In this document: positions 34,001 to 46,063 of the stretch, one piece after another
Layout of the letters: the number at the start of each line of letters is the position of its first letter
How positions within the stretch are numbered: position 1 is the stretch's first letter
Assembly: GCA_963377175.1 (NCBI GenBank)
Contig: CAUJNA010003314.1
Coordinates: 67,001-131,000 of the forward strand
DNA length: 64,000 nucleotides
Direction: 5' to 3'
Origin: Effrenium voratum
Lineage: Eukaryota; Sar; Dinophyceae; Suessiales; Symbiodiniaceae
Translations under genes and position numbers: made by a program
The notes under the pieces: generated by a model
Told to the model about the DNA's origin: nothing
Databases searched by the model: none
Seen by the model: only the letters and a program-made list of their open reading frames with translations

Positions 34001-34125
34001 TCCTTGATCAAGCGACAGGATCGCGGCCTGTCGGCCTCCACACCGAAGTTCCTCACCCTAAGCTTGGCCGCCAGAGCTCCTTCTTCGGCTCTGCGTCTCA
34101 TCCCGGCGTCCATGGCCCCTCGCTA
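31060..34125 (-). pseudogene. Decayed retroelement-like coding region
   Basis: Minus-strand frames at 33977-33768, 33838-33632, 32412-32116, 32281-31724, 31669-31460 and 31416-31068 run in order with protein-like sequence. The most telling is at 32412-32116: a LGPLDGGTTHALRPW segment resembles the protease active-site region of a second dinoflagellate copia-like family that I recall as having GGATHALR. Upstream frames (33.6-34.0 kb) are charged and Gag-like. Many stops and frame changes break it. No LTR or RT motif was seen, so the call is tentative. Confidence 0.35.
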
Positions 34126-34846
34126 GGAAGAAAGCCTTGAAGTTAAAGCTTGCGCGTCAAGGAGCGTTTTTCCTGCGGGATGGGTTTGTCCCAGGCATGC
34201 TGGGGAAGCTGCACCCACTGGACGCCGAGAAGCTGGTGCGGGCTGCTCGTTGCAAATTCAAAGAAATTGAATGGGACTGCGGGGCAATTACTTCGGGTAA
34301 AATTAAGTCGCTATAGGAGAATCATTTCGGCGCTTGATTGAAAAAGGTCCGAACTCCCCCCCCATCGCAACAGCGCAACAATCGGGTGTACCATAATATG
34401 AAGCCCTTTCACTTGACAGTTGGCTGCCGTGAATTTGCCTTTGAAGCTGCGTCTGAGCACGGGCGCTGTTAATGTACCTTGAACAGTTGCAGGAGCAAGA
34501 GTGTATGCAGAGCAACATTTTTTGAGCCACCTGGATTTGCCAAGCACTTTCGCAGTTTTGGTTGCCGCTTGGGCCTTCAGGCCTCAAAAAGGTTTGCTGG
34601 CCAGGCAGCTGTGGGTGCCAGTTGGTGCCTTTAAGCTGACTCTTTGGTTTCTATTGTCTTCTTTCTTGTTGCATGGGAAGACGTTGCATTGCCCTGGCCC
34701 CTTTGTCAGTGGAATGTTGTAGGGGGAAAACGATTGTCTACTTTTGGAAAACCGAAGGACATGACCGCCACCTTAAAAATATAATAGGGGGGCGTTTTTC
34801 CGTTTATTCCTCCACCCTCCCGCTGCTCGTGGACACGTGGACATGT

Positions 34847-34876
34847 GTTATATATATATATATATATATGTATATA
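34847..34876. repeat. (TA)n microsatellite
   Basis: About 15 TA units, ending in GTATATAC. Confidence 0.9.
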
Positions 34877-35102
34877 CCCCCGCATAGGGCCCCGCCCCCT
34901 CCCCCCCTGTGGGTCCGCTGGTGGGTTCCGGTTAAGGCCAAGGCTTCGAGAGTCGTACCCCGGCAGGCACCCCCCCCCCAAGTCAAAAGTCAAAGGGATA
35001 CCATTGGGGGGGGGCTGGCCGATATATCGTCATAGAACACCTATGTGTATTATGTGAGTGTATACGTTAGGTGCATGGTTGCCAGTCCCCCCGCCCGTTG
35101 AG

Positions 35103-35900
35103 GTATGGGTTATGGTGGTTTAGGTTGGTTCAGGCTTGATTTAGAGTGTGTTTAGTGGTTAAGGATGTGTGTGTAGGGTGGTTTAGGGTGTGCCTAGTGT
35201 AGGTTTAGGATTTGTGTTTAGGGCTGGTTCAAGGTTGGTCTGGGGTTGGTGGGTTGGTGTTGGTTGGTTCAGGGTTGGCTTAGAGTGTGTTTTGTGGTTT
35301 AGGATGCGTGTGTAGGGTTGTTTTAGGTTGGTTCAGGTGGCTTGGGGGGTGCTTAGTCCAGGTTTTGGATTTGTGTTTAGGGCTGGTTCAAGGTTGGTTC
35401 AGGGTTGGTTTAGAGTGTGTTTAGTGGTTTGTGCAGGGGGTGGTTTAGGGTGTGCTTAGCGCAGGTTTAGGATTGGTGTTCAGGGCTGGTTGGTATGGGG
35501 TTGGTTCAGGGTTGGTTTAGGGTGTGTTTAGTGGTTTAGGATGTGTGTGTAGGTTGGTTTAGGGTGTGCCTAGTGTAGGATTTGTGTTTAGGGCTGGTTC
35601 AAGGTTGGTCTGGGTTGGTGTTGGTTGGTTCAGGGCTGGCTTAGAGTGTTTTTTGTGGTTTAGGATGCGTGTGTAGGGTTGTTTTAGGTTGGTTCAGGGG
35701 TGGCTTAGGGGTGCTTAGTGCAGGTTTTGGATTTGTGTTTAGGGCTGGTTCAAGGTTGGTTCAGGGTTGGTTTGGAGTGTGTTTAGTGGTTTAGGATGTG
35801 TGTGTAGGTTGGCTTAGGCTTGTTCAGGGGTGGTTTAGGGTGTGCTTGGTGTAGGTTTAGGGTTTGCGTTTAGGGCTGGTTCAAGTTTGGTATGGGGTTG
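35103..35900. repeat. G/T-rich minisatellite with TTTAGGG-like words and ~376-bp higher-order copy
   Basis: Almost free of C-rich words on the plus strand. Core words GGTTTAGG, GGTTCAGGG, TTTAGGGCTGG and GTGTGTAGG alternate. The block starting at 35162 is repeated at 35538 with few changes over at least 230 bases, giving a 376-base higher-order period; shorter partial copies begin near 35370, 35473, 35731 and 35864. Confidence 0.85.
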
Positions 35901-38900
35901 GGCAGTGTTCAGGGTTTGGCTGCAGTATGTTGAGTGTGTTGTGTTGGTTCGGGTTCAGGTGGCGGGGGTCTGGGGATCAGGGCTTCAGGGACCGACGGCT
36001 CGGGCCGAAGCGGGCGCTGTGTGGCCCTGCGTCTATCTGTGTAAGCTCTTGTGCTGTCTGAAGGCGAGGATCAGTCGGCGCACTGCGTGGTTCTGCTGTA
36101 CAAAAAGCTTTGAGCCACAGATGACATGGTGACGCATGTCTGATTGCATGAAGATCAATTGGTTCGACAACGGAACACAAAACAGACATATCAAGCTCTC
36201 TACTGTAGCCATATGTTTTTCATCTGCTGTGGCCCTTGGGCAGGTTTTGAACGTGATAGAAGGAGTCACTCGCTTTTTTAACTCGGACATGTTTGATCAG
36301 TCTCGCGCACATGCCCGCACAAACTGATTGCAAATGCATTCTAGTTCGCGCGCCGGAAATGGCAAGCAACGTGTCAAAGATGGAATTGTATCTTATTGGT
36401 TGTGAAGCTGCATCGGCGTGCAAAATAAGGACCATGTCGTTTTGGGAAAAATCGACTCATTCACTTTTGAGAGATTGTCTTGCCGGCGATGAAGTTGATG
36501 TCGCAACTGGACCAGTCTTAGAGACGATCAAGCTGACACAAGGAGGATGTAGGCTGGTTGGTCACTTTTTTTGTCGTGGACCAGTCGTCATTGTCAGACT
36601 TTCTCCATCCCCATTTTCGTTGGTCTTGTTGTAGCACCCGTTGTGGTCACACTGCCTGGGTGGGATCCACCAGTTCTGACTCTTGCGCTGCGATTGCTCT
36701 GTTTTTTGAACTTGCGTTTGACGCAGGCCATAATGGGAACGTGCCAGTCACTGTCGATACCTGCTTAAAGCGCTTTACGGTAGTCTGCAATGACATGTTG
36801 CCTTGCCGTCGTATTTCCTCAATCTGTCCTCACCCACGTAGTTCGCTTCCTGCATCCTCTGAAGACATAGGCTGGCGCGCAGTCAGGAAAGGTCCTGTCA
36901 TAATCTGACACGGCCTTTGCGCAGAGAAAATTACGGATCGCATCCGGAATGCTCGCTGAAGAGTGCGTGCGTGGTGATGCCCAAACCGTCGGTGCGATCC
37001 ATTAGTCATACTGGTCCACGTTTCCTGCGTTGTCTGGATGGCTGATGTGAAAGTCCGTGATCCAGTCCTGAAACAACAGGACTTTTTACGATTTCTGCGG
37101 TTCTCGCCCGACTCTTTGCGGGGCGGTCAATGTCCAACAGCAGATGATTTTAAACGATTTCTGATTTGCGAGCAAGATTTTTTGTGGGGATTGGCGCGCT
37201 CGATCGCACGGAATGCTGGTGAAAACGGAATGCGGGCTTGAAAGATTGTCTCGCGTGGAAGCAAGCAGCCCCTGGCTGGAATCCTGCTTGGTCTCCGCAG
37301 CTTCTAAGTTAGAAAGGCAGAAGCGTGAAAGTAACTTGCAAAGTGCACTTCTGCAGCTCCAGAAAGCACACTTTCAGAAGGGCCTGGGCTGGAAGATCGC
37401 AGCTTTTGTGTTGCACGACGTACGCTTTCATAAGGCTTTGGCTGGCAGATCAAAACTTTAAGCCACGAAAGTGTTACGCGAAGTATACCTTCGCAGGTCC
37501 GGATCGGCAGCTGGAATCACGTCGAAAGGTTGCCGTGTCGTGGCTAATGCTGCGCGCACAGAAAATGCGCAGAGTCAGAGAACTTGCTCATAGAAACTTG
37601 TTCCGGGTTTGTGCTGCACACTTGCGCAGCGCGCGTGCACAGCGCAACTTGCACAGAGCACTTGCACACGCAGAGCAACTTGCACTGAGCTCTTGGGCCG
37701 AGCACTTGCGCGGGCAAACATTTACATTGGGCTCGCAACACCGAAGCTTCTCAGTCACAGAAGGGTGCATGAACAGAGACTGTTGAGCAGCTGCTTACAT
37801 TTTTTTCTCGAAGCTGAGCGTAGCATTGTGGCTTGGTGGAAGTCTTGCGTTGCGGCGTTGCGGTCTCTGAGGTTTGCAGGTGGCCGCGTAGCTTTCGCTT
37901 AGAGTTTTTTGCCTCTGAGGCTGTGTTTGTGCCCACGCACGAGCAGCTCTAAGTAGTTCTAAGTAGTTAGCTAAGTCCTCTAACTCGCCAAGTGGACTTA
38001 GCCAGGTTGTAAGTCCGCTAAGTCAGACTTGGCGGACTTACTAACTCAAGCTAGGCAACTTGCAAGTGGCTTAGCAAATCGCTTAAGCTCGCCAACTACA
38101 TAGCAAGTGGGCCGCCCATCCAAGAAGAAGCTTTTCCTGGCGGAAAGCTGGAAGACAGAGCGTGTTCAGCCCTCTCGCAGGACATGAGTGCCATGTGCGC
38201 CTCTCCGACCCGCGCAGAGTACCCGCGCTGCGCTGCTGGTGACGGATCAGGACTGGCGATCGAATCTGATGCGGTGGTAGGCCCTCTGAGTAGACGAGGC
38301 TCACGGCTGCGTTGTGGTCTTCTGGCACCACGAGTAAAAGGCCCCAGCTTTCCAGACCTACTCTTCGGCTTGCCTCTGGCAGTGGCCAGCTTCAACGCCG
38401 CCCAAGCTGCGCCGACAATTGCACTTGTCTTTGCTGCTTCAAGGCTGCAAGGCCAGGCGCCGGCGGATTTTTGGTTGTCTGGATTAGGTCCGTGCGGCGT
38501 GTGGTCTTCGTGGCCCGTCCCAGCGGCTCTTTACGATTTGCGGGCTCCGGCGATCGGAGGATAGCTGAGCTGGAATGTGTGGTGCTTTACGCCTTTTGAA
38601 CAGGCCCAAGTCATTTCGTGGCCGCCGGGGAGTATGGCGCATGGATAATAGAACGGCGTTGATGAGCGTATGCACATGTTTCGCGTTGGAGGCACGGGTT
38701 GGGAGTGGGCGCCTGCGAAGGCTAAAGTTGGGAGCTGAAGACGCCGAGGATTCTCGTTTCACGTAGACCATTTGCACTTGCGCTTGGTTTTCTGGCACCT
38801 TCCGAGGCGCGCTGCCCTCCTAGTAATTGGAGTATTTCCACCCCTCCGTGATGCCAGTCCCTTCCCCTGGAATAATTGGGGGACGGGTTGGTTTGGCTGA

Positions 38901-39590
38901 CATCTCACCACGAGCGAAAATGAGCAGATAATTTTGCGCCCAAAGGGGAGGGCAGTGATGCGTGTGCAAACAGTTTGGCAGGCTTGGGTGGACAGATCAT
39001 TGACTTTTGCCTTTACACCCTGACACACCCTGATGCGTCCAGTGTCCCTTCATCTTGAACAGCCAGCTGGGGCTGTGGTTTGGTGCAGGATCTGTCATGC
39101 CTGGGTGGCGATGTAGGCATGCGCCGTGTCCGTGGCGGAATTGCACGTCCCCTCGCCTGAGTGATCGTACTGTCGGAAAGTTTCTGGCTCATCAAGATTC
39201 AGGAATTTCGGCAGGTTGCTGCTGCTGCGCAGCTCTCCTGACATTTGCACCCTGCACTGGTTGGATGTAGTCAGGCGACTGTGCCGTTACGACGGGCGTC
39301 AGATCTTTCCATGCTGGTTTGAATCTTGTCAGCAAAACTTCAATCTTGGAAAAATGAGGAACTCGGCGTTGTGTTTCCTGTGTGAAGAAACTAGGAGTTG
39401 ATCAAGCTACATGCACGCTCGTAGCTCCCTTTAGGAAGTACTTCTTCAGCGTGTTTTTTTTGAAGTAGATGGCTCCTTCAGTTGGATGTGTGAGCTGAGC
39501 GTTGTCGAGCAGTTCGCGGCGGCGCCTGTGAGCCTGCTCTTGGGGAGAGGTCCCGTGAAATGTCATTGCTGCCAGGGGTCCGTGCGCCTA
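35901..39590. other. No supported gene; local short repeats
   Basis: No frame with a recognisable motif. At 37327-37390 and 37468-37520 two diverged copies of a segment starting GAAAGT lie in tandem, about 140 bases apart. At 37950-38110 a tract rich in CTAAGT/ACTTAG words contains a palindrome. Confidence 0.4.
38009..38041. repeat. 33-bp near-perfect palindrome
   Basis: GTAAGTCCGCTAAGTC, then A, then its inverse complement with a single mismatch. It lies inside a tract full of CTAAGT and ACTTAG words, so local hairpin formation is likely. Confidence 0.85.
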
Positions 39591-39599
39591 GCATCAGCC

Positions 39600-40662
39600 C
39601 ACCACTGTTGTAGTGCGTGCCTCGTCGTTAGTCAAACTTTTCATTGCCTCCGCCGGGTTGCCATTGTTGGTGGACGCTTTGGCTTGTTTGATTGGAGAAC
39701 CTATTGGCGACTGGTTGAACGTCGCTTTGGTAAAAGCACCAACACGCGACCCATTTCTCGAGAGCAGACTGAGTGGTGAAGCCACCATGTGCCTCGAGTT
39801 GCTGGACAACGTGGAGCTCAACGACCCAGCCCATTCAAGACCAAGCTCCTCAATGGAAATGCAATCGTGTGTCTGCGCAGCCTTCGCAGCTTCTTCAACC
39901 ATCGGAGAGGCAACAACGACTTCCTCGCACGAATTTCCAAGTTTGAAATACTGCTTCACAGACTCAAGGCAGCGTGGATCGACTTGATGTCAGAGATTGC
40001 GGCGCAATCGCCAGACTTTCTCTTCGCTCCGCGAACTCAACACAAGGAACGCAGCTCAGGATCGCCAATCTGCCGCAGCCAGAGCGCCGCTCCGAGCAGG
40101 TCCTCACGATCCAGACACATTGAGGATGCACGTTGGAAGAAGGAGCAGAGACAAGGATGCATTCGAGATGTTTAAGACAACGTATCACGAGCTCCCAGCT
40201 GTTACAGCGCAAGGGCATCCAGCAAGGACCGCAACCTTCGACCAAGTTCCAGCGCAACACAGTGAGCTGGGAAGGCTTTGCTCTCCTTGCCTTGTGGCTC
40301 CAACGGCCAAGGATGGCGTTCCATTCTTTTGTGAGCAGCTCGTGTGTGTTGCTGCAATCGGCTGAACGCGCTTTGGCAAGTGCAGGCGGGCTATGCCACG
40401 GAGAGGATGAGACCAGGCCAAAACACGCGAGAAGGTCAAGAGGCGCAGTGTCGAAGACAACGTTACGAGGGCAAAGAGACGCTTCGAGTTGTCCAAGGTG
40501 TCCGGGCAGAGTGTAAAAGGTAGGGCGAAGAAAAAGAAGACCAACAAGCAAAAGAAGCAATCGCCGACGAGGTGGTTTTCGACCCTTCAAAAGAGGAACA
40601 CCGATCACCCAACATCTTTTTTCATCACGACACGTCGGCGATCTTGATTTGCGTGATCTCAA
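39600..40662 (+). pseudogene. Possible decayed coding region, basic C-terminus
   Basis: Plus-strand stretches in shifting frames look protein-like: SFFNHRRGNNDFLARISKFE near 39890-39950, RRSRDKDAFEMFKTTYHELP near 40135-40195, then a very basic segment KGRAKKKKTNKQKKQ near 40515-40560. The competing 232-codon minus frame over 40662-39964 may be a chance frame. No family is recognised. Multiple exons with unseen junctions are an alternative to decay. Confidence 0.25.
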
Positions 40663-41116
40663 AATCTATCTCAGAAGTCTGAAGCTGACTAGTTTACTCG
40701 ACAGCCTGCCACGTGAAGTCACACGCCCAATTTGAGATGCGAGACCTTTCACCAGCAAGATGAAGCGCCAGCACCAACAGCTTCAAGGCAACGGGGTCTT
40801 GCACGCATCCTGATTCGTCATCTCAAGGTCAAGCTAAGGGGTACTCTTCTTGGAAGACATATTGGATGCGTTTCCCAGGAAGGAGATGGAAGACACGAGG
40901 CTGAGTTCAGCATAGCAACGGTCAAGATTCAGCACGTACCCTTCAGCCGGGAAGTTCGACCTCTGCCTATACATGACTTACTTGGACAAAAGCTCCACGG
41001 CAGATCCCAAGCAAAATTAGCTGGCATAATATGTGGCTTCAACACCATTTAGCAAGTGTGTGGCAGCTTGTGGCACAATCAACATTCAACACGGCGTATA
41101 CCCCCCACCGAGAAGT

Positions 41117-41137
41117 GTGTGTGTGTGTGTGTGTGCG
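41117..41137. repeat. (GT)n microsatellite
   Basis: About ten GT units followed by GCGC. Confidence 0.9.
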
Positions 41138-42459
41138 CATCCGTTTGGCAATGCCAGCTTACAAGCGCCATTGGGAACAGTTTGAACCATCCCAGTGGCA
41201 CGCGATCATGTGTGCGGATGTACGCAAATGCCTGTCGACGAAGATCCGCAAACGGATCCTCAACACCCACAGCCTGCGTTGCATGGGCAGCCTCCAACAG
41301 CCAGATCAACGTATGCCTGACACCAGGCCTGGGCAGGTGAAGGCAGACCCTTGCACCCGCGAGTGGGCTCATTGCCGACTCGCCCGGTTGTTGTGGCACC
41401 TTCGCCACCTTCTGTTCACAATGAACCTGTCCAGAAGAGCAAGGCCGACGAACTACCAACCTCGAAAATGCAGAAGACCGACAACAAGAAGAAGTCACCT
41501 AATTGTGATGACGTCTCACACATGTTGAACATTTTGTAACTGTGATGTTGCTGGATGTTCCTTTCAAAGGCAGCTTTTTCTCCAGGAGAGACAACTCTTC
41601 CCAACAAGGAGTTGGGCTGTCTGACAAGCACACACGTAGGCGTTGCGTTTGGTAAAAACTTAGCTACTGACCAAATGCAGCTGAACCGAAGCCAGACACA
41701 AACATCACAACAGCTTCGTGCCTCAAAACTGGCCTTCCTGAGCTAGGGTGACCAGGCTTGTGTTCACCTTTGACATGAAAGAGTGCCCAAATTTGAAGGG
41801 GCCGGAAGGTGCAAATTGCGTGGTATTTACGCTGTTTCGTGGATGGACCTCCCAGAAAATGATGAGCCCTTACAGCACTAGTAAAGTCTTAATAAGCTTT
41901 ACTGGGCACTTTACAGCCCTTGTAAAACGACACACCTTGCCTGACACAACAGCTGCATCCCCAACATTCGCTGATGAAACCTTCAACATGGATAGTCACC
42001 GACTTTGACTTGGCGAACGTTGGCGAACACTTCATCTGAGCCCAGCTCAGCTTGGCAAAGGAACCGGCTTGAGCGCGGCGCGCTGCAAGCGCAAGCAAGC
42101 TAAGAGAAGCAAGAAGGTTTTGCTACTGCTGCTGCAGCGACTCCCAAGAATCCATCAGACACCCAAAGTGATTACAAGCGTGCGGCGCATGATATGAGGT
42201 TTCCTTCTCGTACCCGACGGGCCTTGTTTCTGGAAACGGCCGAGTTCCAAATAGACAAGTATCTGACAAAATGCTACCCCCCTTCCTGGTGCCCCGGCTT
42301 CTTTGCATTGTTTGCTACTTTTTCCGGATGTTTCATCAAAGAAGCGGGTGTGCCATAATTGTTAATTCGGGCATTATGGTTTCTTTGCACCGTCATGCAG
42401 CTTCCTTAATACCGTGTCTTGAGGAATCTGGACCCAGGAATCTGCAGCTACCATTTTTC

Positions 42460-42600
42460 TTTCAGCCCCAAACAACCTTAACCCTAAAACAACTAAGCCC
42501 TAAAAACCTGAACCGCGCAAAACTTAAATCCTGGAAAGCTTACAGCCTAAAACAACGAAACCTTCAAAAGCCTAAGCTTTCAAAAGCACATGGTCGCGAG
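42460..42600. repeat. CCTAAA-rich low-complexity tract
   Basis: Words such as AACCCTAAAAC, GCCCTAAAAACC, GCCTAAAAC and GCCTAAGC recur. They are the complement of TTTAGGG-like words and run opposite to the 35-kb minisatellite. Confidence 0.6.
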
Positions 42601-42816
42601 TAGGTGAATTCCGTATGGTCGCAAAAAAGTGCTTTTGATGGTCGCCAGTGAGTGCCGGCCGCTCCCGGTGACGCAGCGCAAACGCAGTGCTCATTGACAT
42701 GTTTGACAACTCCCAAACTTCTCAAAAATAGCCACCTGGCCGTCCTTGGTTGGGAACCAACAACATTCAGCGAGCAGGTTCGCTCTCAAACTGCGAGTTT
42801 GCAAGCAGATACTCAG

Positions 42817-42865
42817 GACCTGGACACCAACAACGATGGCATGATCGCGCCTTGGCTTTATTGAA
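42817..42865 (+). CDS. Exon: EF-hand loop start, frame-damaged
   Basis: After the acceptor-like GATACTCAG the frame reads DLDTNNDGMIA, the first nine loop positions of an EF-hand (D1, N3, D5, G6, I8). It then runs PWLY and a stop. In the next frame ALALLKYV follows, which fits an EF-hand exiting helix better, so a one-base indel at about 42848-42852 is likely; the loop-closing Glu is missing in both readings. This is the third EF-hand piece on the plus strand after 28.3 and 28.9 kb. Confidence 0.45.
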
Positions 42866-42869
42866 GTAT

Positions 42870-44845
42870 GTGACGGGTGAAATGGGCCTCGCCAGGTGGT
42901 GGGCAAGCTGCTCACAGGTACATTTGGGAAGGTCTTGGAACAGCGAAACTTCCAAGGGCCTTGTTCAAGATGATCGCGGTGACGCGCCGCCTTGCACAGG
43001 GTCTTTGGGATGGATGATGTTGCAGCCGTTTCGGACGTGTCCTTGGTTCTTCGAGGGTACCTTGGTTCAGCTCTCGGGGCGAACTCCGACGCTTCCCCGA
43101 GGATTTCCCCGAGTTCTTCTCGATGATGAAAGCGGTGCCGTGCAACTCCAGCAGAGCTGTGTCTGAAGCCAGCAGGACCAGCAAACCATCGGCGCATGAA
43201 ACCACCACCTCCACATCCGCAAAAAGTGGCTGAGACTGGCTTTTCAGCGGTGGAAGACTTGACCCACTCCAAGTACCCAAGCGCCGTCTTGGGTGGATCT
43301 CGCCAAATGCCAATGGTGCAAGATGTTCACACCGGTTTTTCGAGCAAGGGACAACATATCACGTCCGTTTCGAAGATGGAACTTGCAGGAGGATGCATCA
43401 GCGATTTGTTCAATCGAGAGCTTGCAGGAGGCAACCCATTTCAATTATGTTCCCTAACGGGTTTTCAGCAGTTGGACAGCCCATGTGCGCATTTTGCCCT
43501 GGGAGACATTGTCAAGTGCCTTGGGTGCCTGTCCCGATCTCCACATGCCTGCGCGATGTCTAGCATTTTTTTCTGCCGCGTCCCGCGCATCATTCGGATG
43601 CATGGTTTGAAAGTGTCCCGAAGGGCACCCCCAAAAGAAAATGGCCGGTTTTTCCCCCTGACAAGATGGGGCCCTTACCCACTTCGTTTTGCATTTCGAC
43701 CGCCCTTGTTAGCGGCGTCCTGACGTAGTCGGACTTCGGCTGGGCTCCGCGGACTTTCGACATGTCGCAAGTCTGGATGGAATCAACCAAGGACAGTAAG
43801 GAGACTCGAGACAATGGTGTTGACCGTCTCCAGGGCTCAGAACCTGGGTGTGGTCTGTAAACTACGACTTTGGGGTGACAATGACAAGGTGCAACAATGC
43901 TGCCAGTATCCTCGAGTGGCCAAGAGGTGTGTTTTGCGTTTCATATGTGGTCTAATTGACGGAAGGCATTTATTTTGGAAGTGCCTGTGCTGTGACTGTT
44001 TTCCAGTTCCCAACTCCGTCTGGAAGGGAAGCAAGGTTTGTTTGGGTGTGGATCCCCTATGTGTTGCAAGATGCCAGGTTGTTTACAAGCTTGGGCGACG
44101 CATAGTCCGTAGTGCCCGCGAAGAAGTTGCAAAAGGGCCAGCTACCGGCCTGCCACGTGTGCCATGCTTTTTCCGAAGCGATCCCCTCAGAGTGCTATTC
44201 ATGGGTCCCGTTCTGTTGTTCAATTGCTACCCTGGATCCTTGGGTCGCGAATAGAAACGAGGTGCGCGGATTTGCCAAGGGACACCCCGAGCCCCACCGA
44301 TCCCACTTTTGGATTCGTTTGGGTGTTCGCTCAAATCCGCCAAGCATGGTGTCATTTCTGAAAGAGTAAGTACCTTCAAAACACGCGAATTTCCTTGAGA
44401 TTTCAATAAAAAGGACGCCCCCAAAAAAGGATGGCTTCCCTTCCAAAAGCCCCCGCACACCGGTACCAAAACAGCAAACTCACATATCACATGTATGACA
44501 CACATGACATTTATGAGTACAATACATCATGTACAGATGGTAAATACAAGCCATGTGGGTTTTTCCAAGTCGGGCCCAAGATTGAGATGTGCTAGTTCCG
44601 AGAAGCAAGGCCCAGTGGCATTTTGCAGAAGGAGACCCCGTCGCAGCTCCCAACAAAGGGCCAGAGGAAGAACGGCTCAAAAGTTCCGTCGGAATACTTT
44701 CAGCTTTGGAGGCTCTCAAGATTGAATGTGAGGCTGCGCCTTTTAGGGGTCACGCGCATCTCAGTCATCGGGCTCCGGGCTTTCTCACATGCTCTGACTT
44801 GTTTCAGGGTGTTTGGGTGCTGAATGGCAGCCGTGTTGCTGCGGC
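42870..44845. other. No supported gene
   Basis: Open frames up to 190 codons on both strands without recognisable motifs. Confidence 0.4.
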
Positions 44846-44850
44846 GAGCA

Positions 44851-45048
44851 GTTGGCGTGCGCAGCATGGACCTTGATTCGGACCTGCATCAAGCCGGCCT
44901 GAGCTTCGTGGTGCGCCTGTCAAGGGCCCGCCAGTGACCGGTCCGGCCCGCGTGAGGCACGTGGCATTTGCATGAGCAGACACATAGCAAGCGCAACGCA
45001 TTGCGCAGACATTGCATCTTGGCTTGCGCCTTGCGCCGTGCTTTTGCA
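44851..45048 (+). repeat. 5' LTR
   Basis: From 44856 on it matches 50998-51164, with an extra block of about 25 bases near 44911-44936. It ends TTTTGCA directly before the primer site. Confidence 0.8.
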
Positions 45049-45049
45049 C

Positions 45050-45061
45050 TGGTAGCGGAGC
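45050..45061 (+). promoter_or_regulatory. Primer-binding site, initiator Met tRNA-like
   Basis: TGGTAGCGGAGC, one base after the LTR end. It is identical to the minus-strand site at 16842-16831. Confidence 0.7.
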
Positions 45062-45119
45062 CGGTAACGGCCGGCGCAGCGCCATGGAGCATCTGAGCAG
45101 AGGGAGCGCTGCCCGGCCA

Positions 45120-45690
45120 CAGCTGATGAAAGATTACAGGCGCCGAGTTTTACTCGCGTTTGCAAGTCTGGAAGGGGATAACGGTTCGCCAATAGGCTTC
45201 TGGACGCTCTGCACGGAGAAGCATGGCGGATTTGCCAGGATTTGACGACGGAGCCGGAGAAGTTGCAGGAGCCAGAAGGTTTCAAGCACATCCTCAAAGC
45301 CTTGCAAGCGATCGAGAAGGTTTCCGTCATCAAGATGACTGAGGCTTTCGATCAGTTCTTCGAGCACTGCTATAGGAAGAAGGGTCAGTCCATCGACGAG
45401 TTCCTACTAAAGCGCAGCGAGGACTGGGCTGATCTGCTTGACCTCAGCGAAGGCGTGGAGATGTGCGAGGATCTGAGAGCCTTCTTCCTGCTGAAGCACA
45501 TCGCCTGAGGATACTTCTCGCACATCAATCCAGCTACACCGTCGAGGGCATCGAGAAAGCCTTGCGGGTTTGCTTCTACGACACCCATGTGAGAGAGAGA
45601 GAAGCACAGCAGACCTTGACAGACACGGGAGAAGCCGTCAAAGCGCCAGGGCAAGCGACGATACTATGCTCACGCGGTGTTGGATGAGGA
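45120..45690 (+). pseudogene. Gag capsid-like region (frameshifted)
   Basis: Three frames join in order: YRRRVLLAFASLEGD (45134-45180), then 45242-45508 with EGFKHILKALQAIEKV, FDQFFEHCYRKKGQSIDEFL and LRAFFLLKH, then about 45508-45630 with SSYTVEGIEKALRVCFYDTH. This is the helical Gag of dinoflagellate copia elements. Two indels, near 45185-45240 and near 45505, separate the frames. Confidence 0.7.
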
Positions 45691-46063
45691 CGAAGATCAA
45701 CAAGATGAGAAAAACCATGAGCTGGAGGATGATTACGGCGAGGAGGCCTATGCTGTGGAGTCCGTGAGGAGGCGCAGGAAGAGGAGGCGGAACAATCACG
45801 AAGCCTACAAAGCCTACGCCACCATGGACAAGCAGAGGAGGAGCTACACGGATAGCCGCAAGAAGCTGAAAGAGATTCAGAAAAGCCGAGGCTTTTTCCG
45901 CGGCGACCTGAAGGGCGAGCTCAACTTTGAAGAGAGGAAGCAAGCAGCGCAGAAGGAGAAGGCCAGAAAGCGGTGCGCGTCATGTGGCAAGATCGGCCAC
46001 TGCTTTCGTGGTGGCCGAGGAGGAAACAATGCACGACCAGAATTCAACCTTTGCGCCCAATGA
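45677..46063 (+). pseudogene. Gag C-terminus with damaged zinc knuckle
   Basis: An acidic then basic stretch (RRRRKRRRNN), a helix (residues 45-70), and RCASCGKIGHCFRG at about 45971-46012. A CCHC knuckle needs Cys five residues after the His; here that position is Gly, and the frame that follows is shifted, so the knuckle is broken. Confidence 0.65.

Noticed and set aside
39964..40662. 232-codon minus-strand open frame
   Set aside because: The opposite strand has more protein-like segments; no motif is seen.
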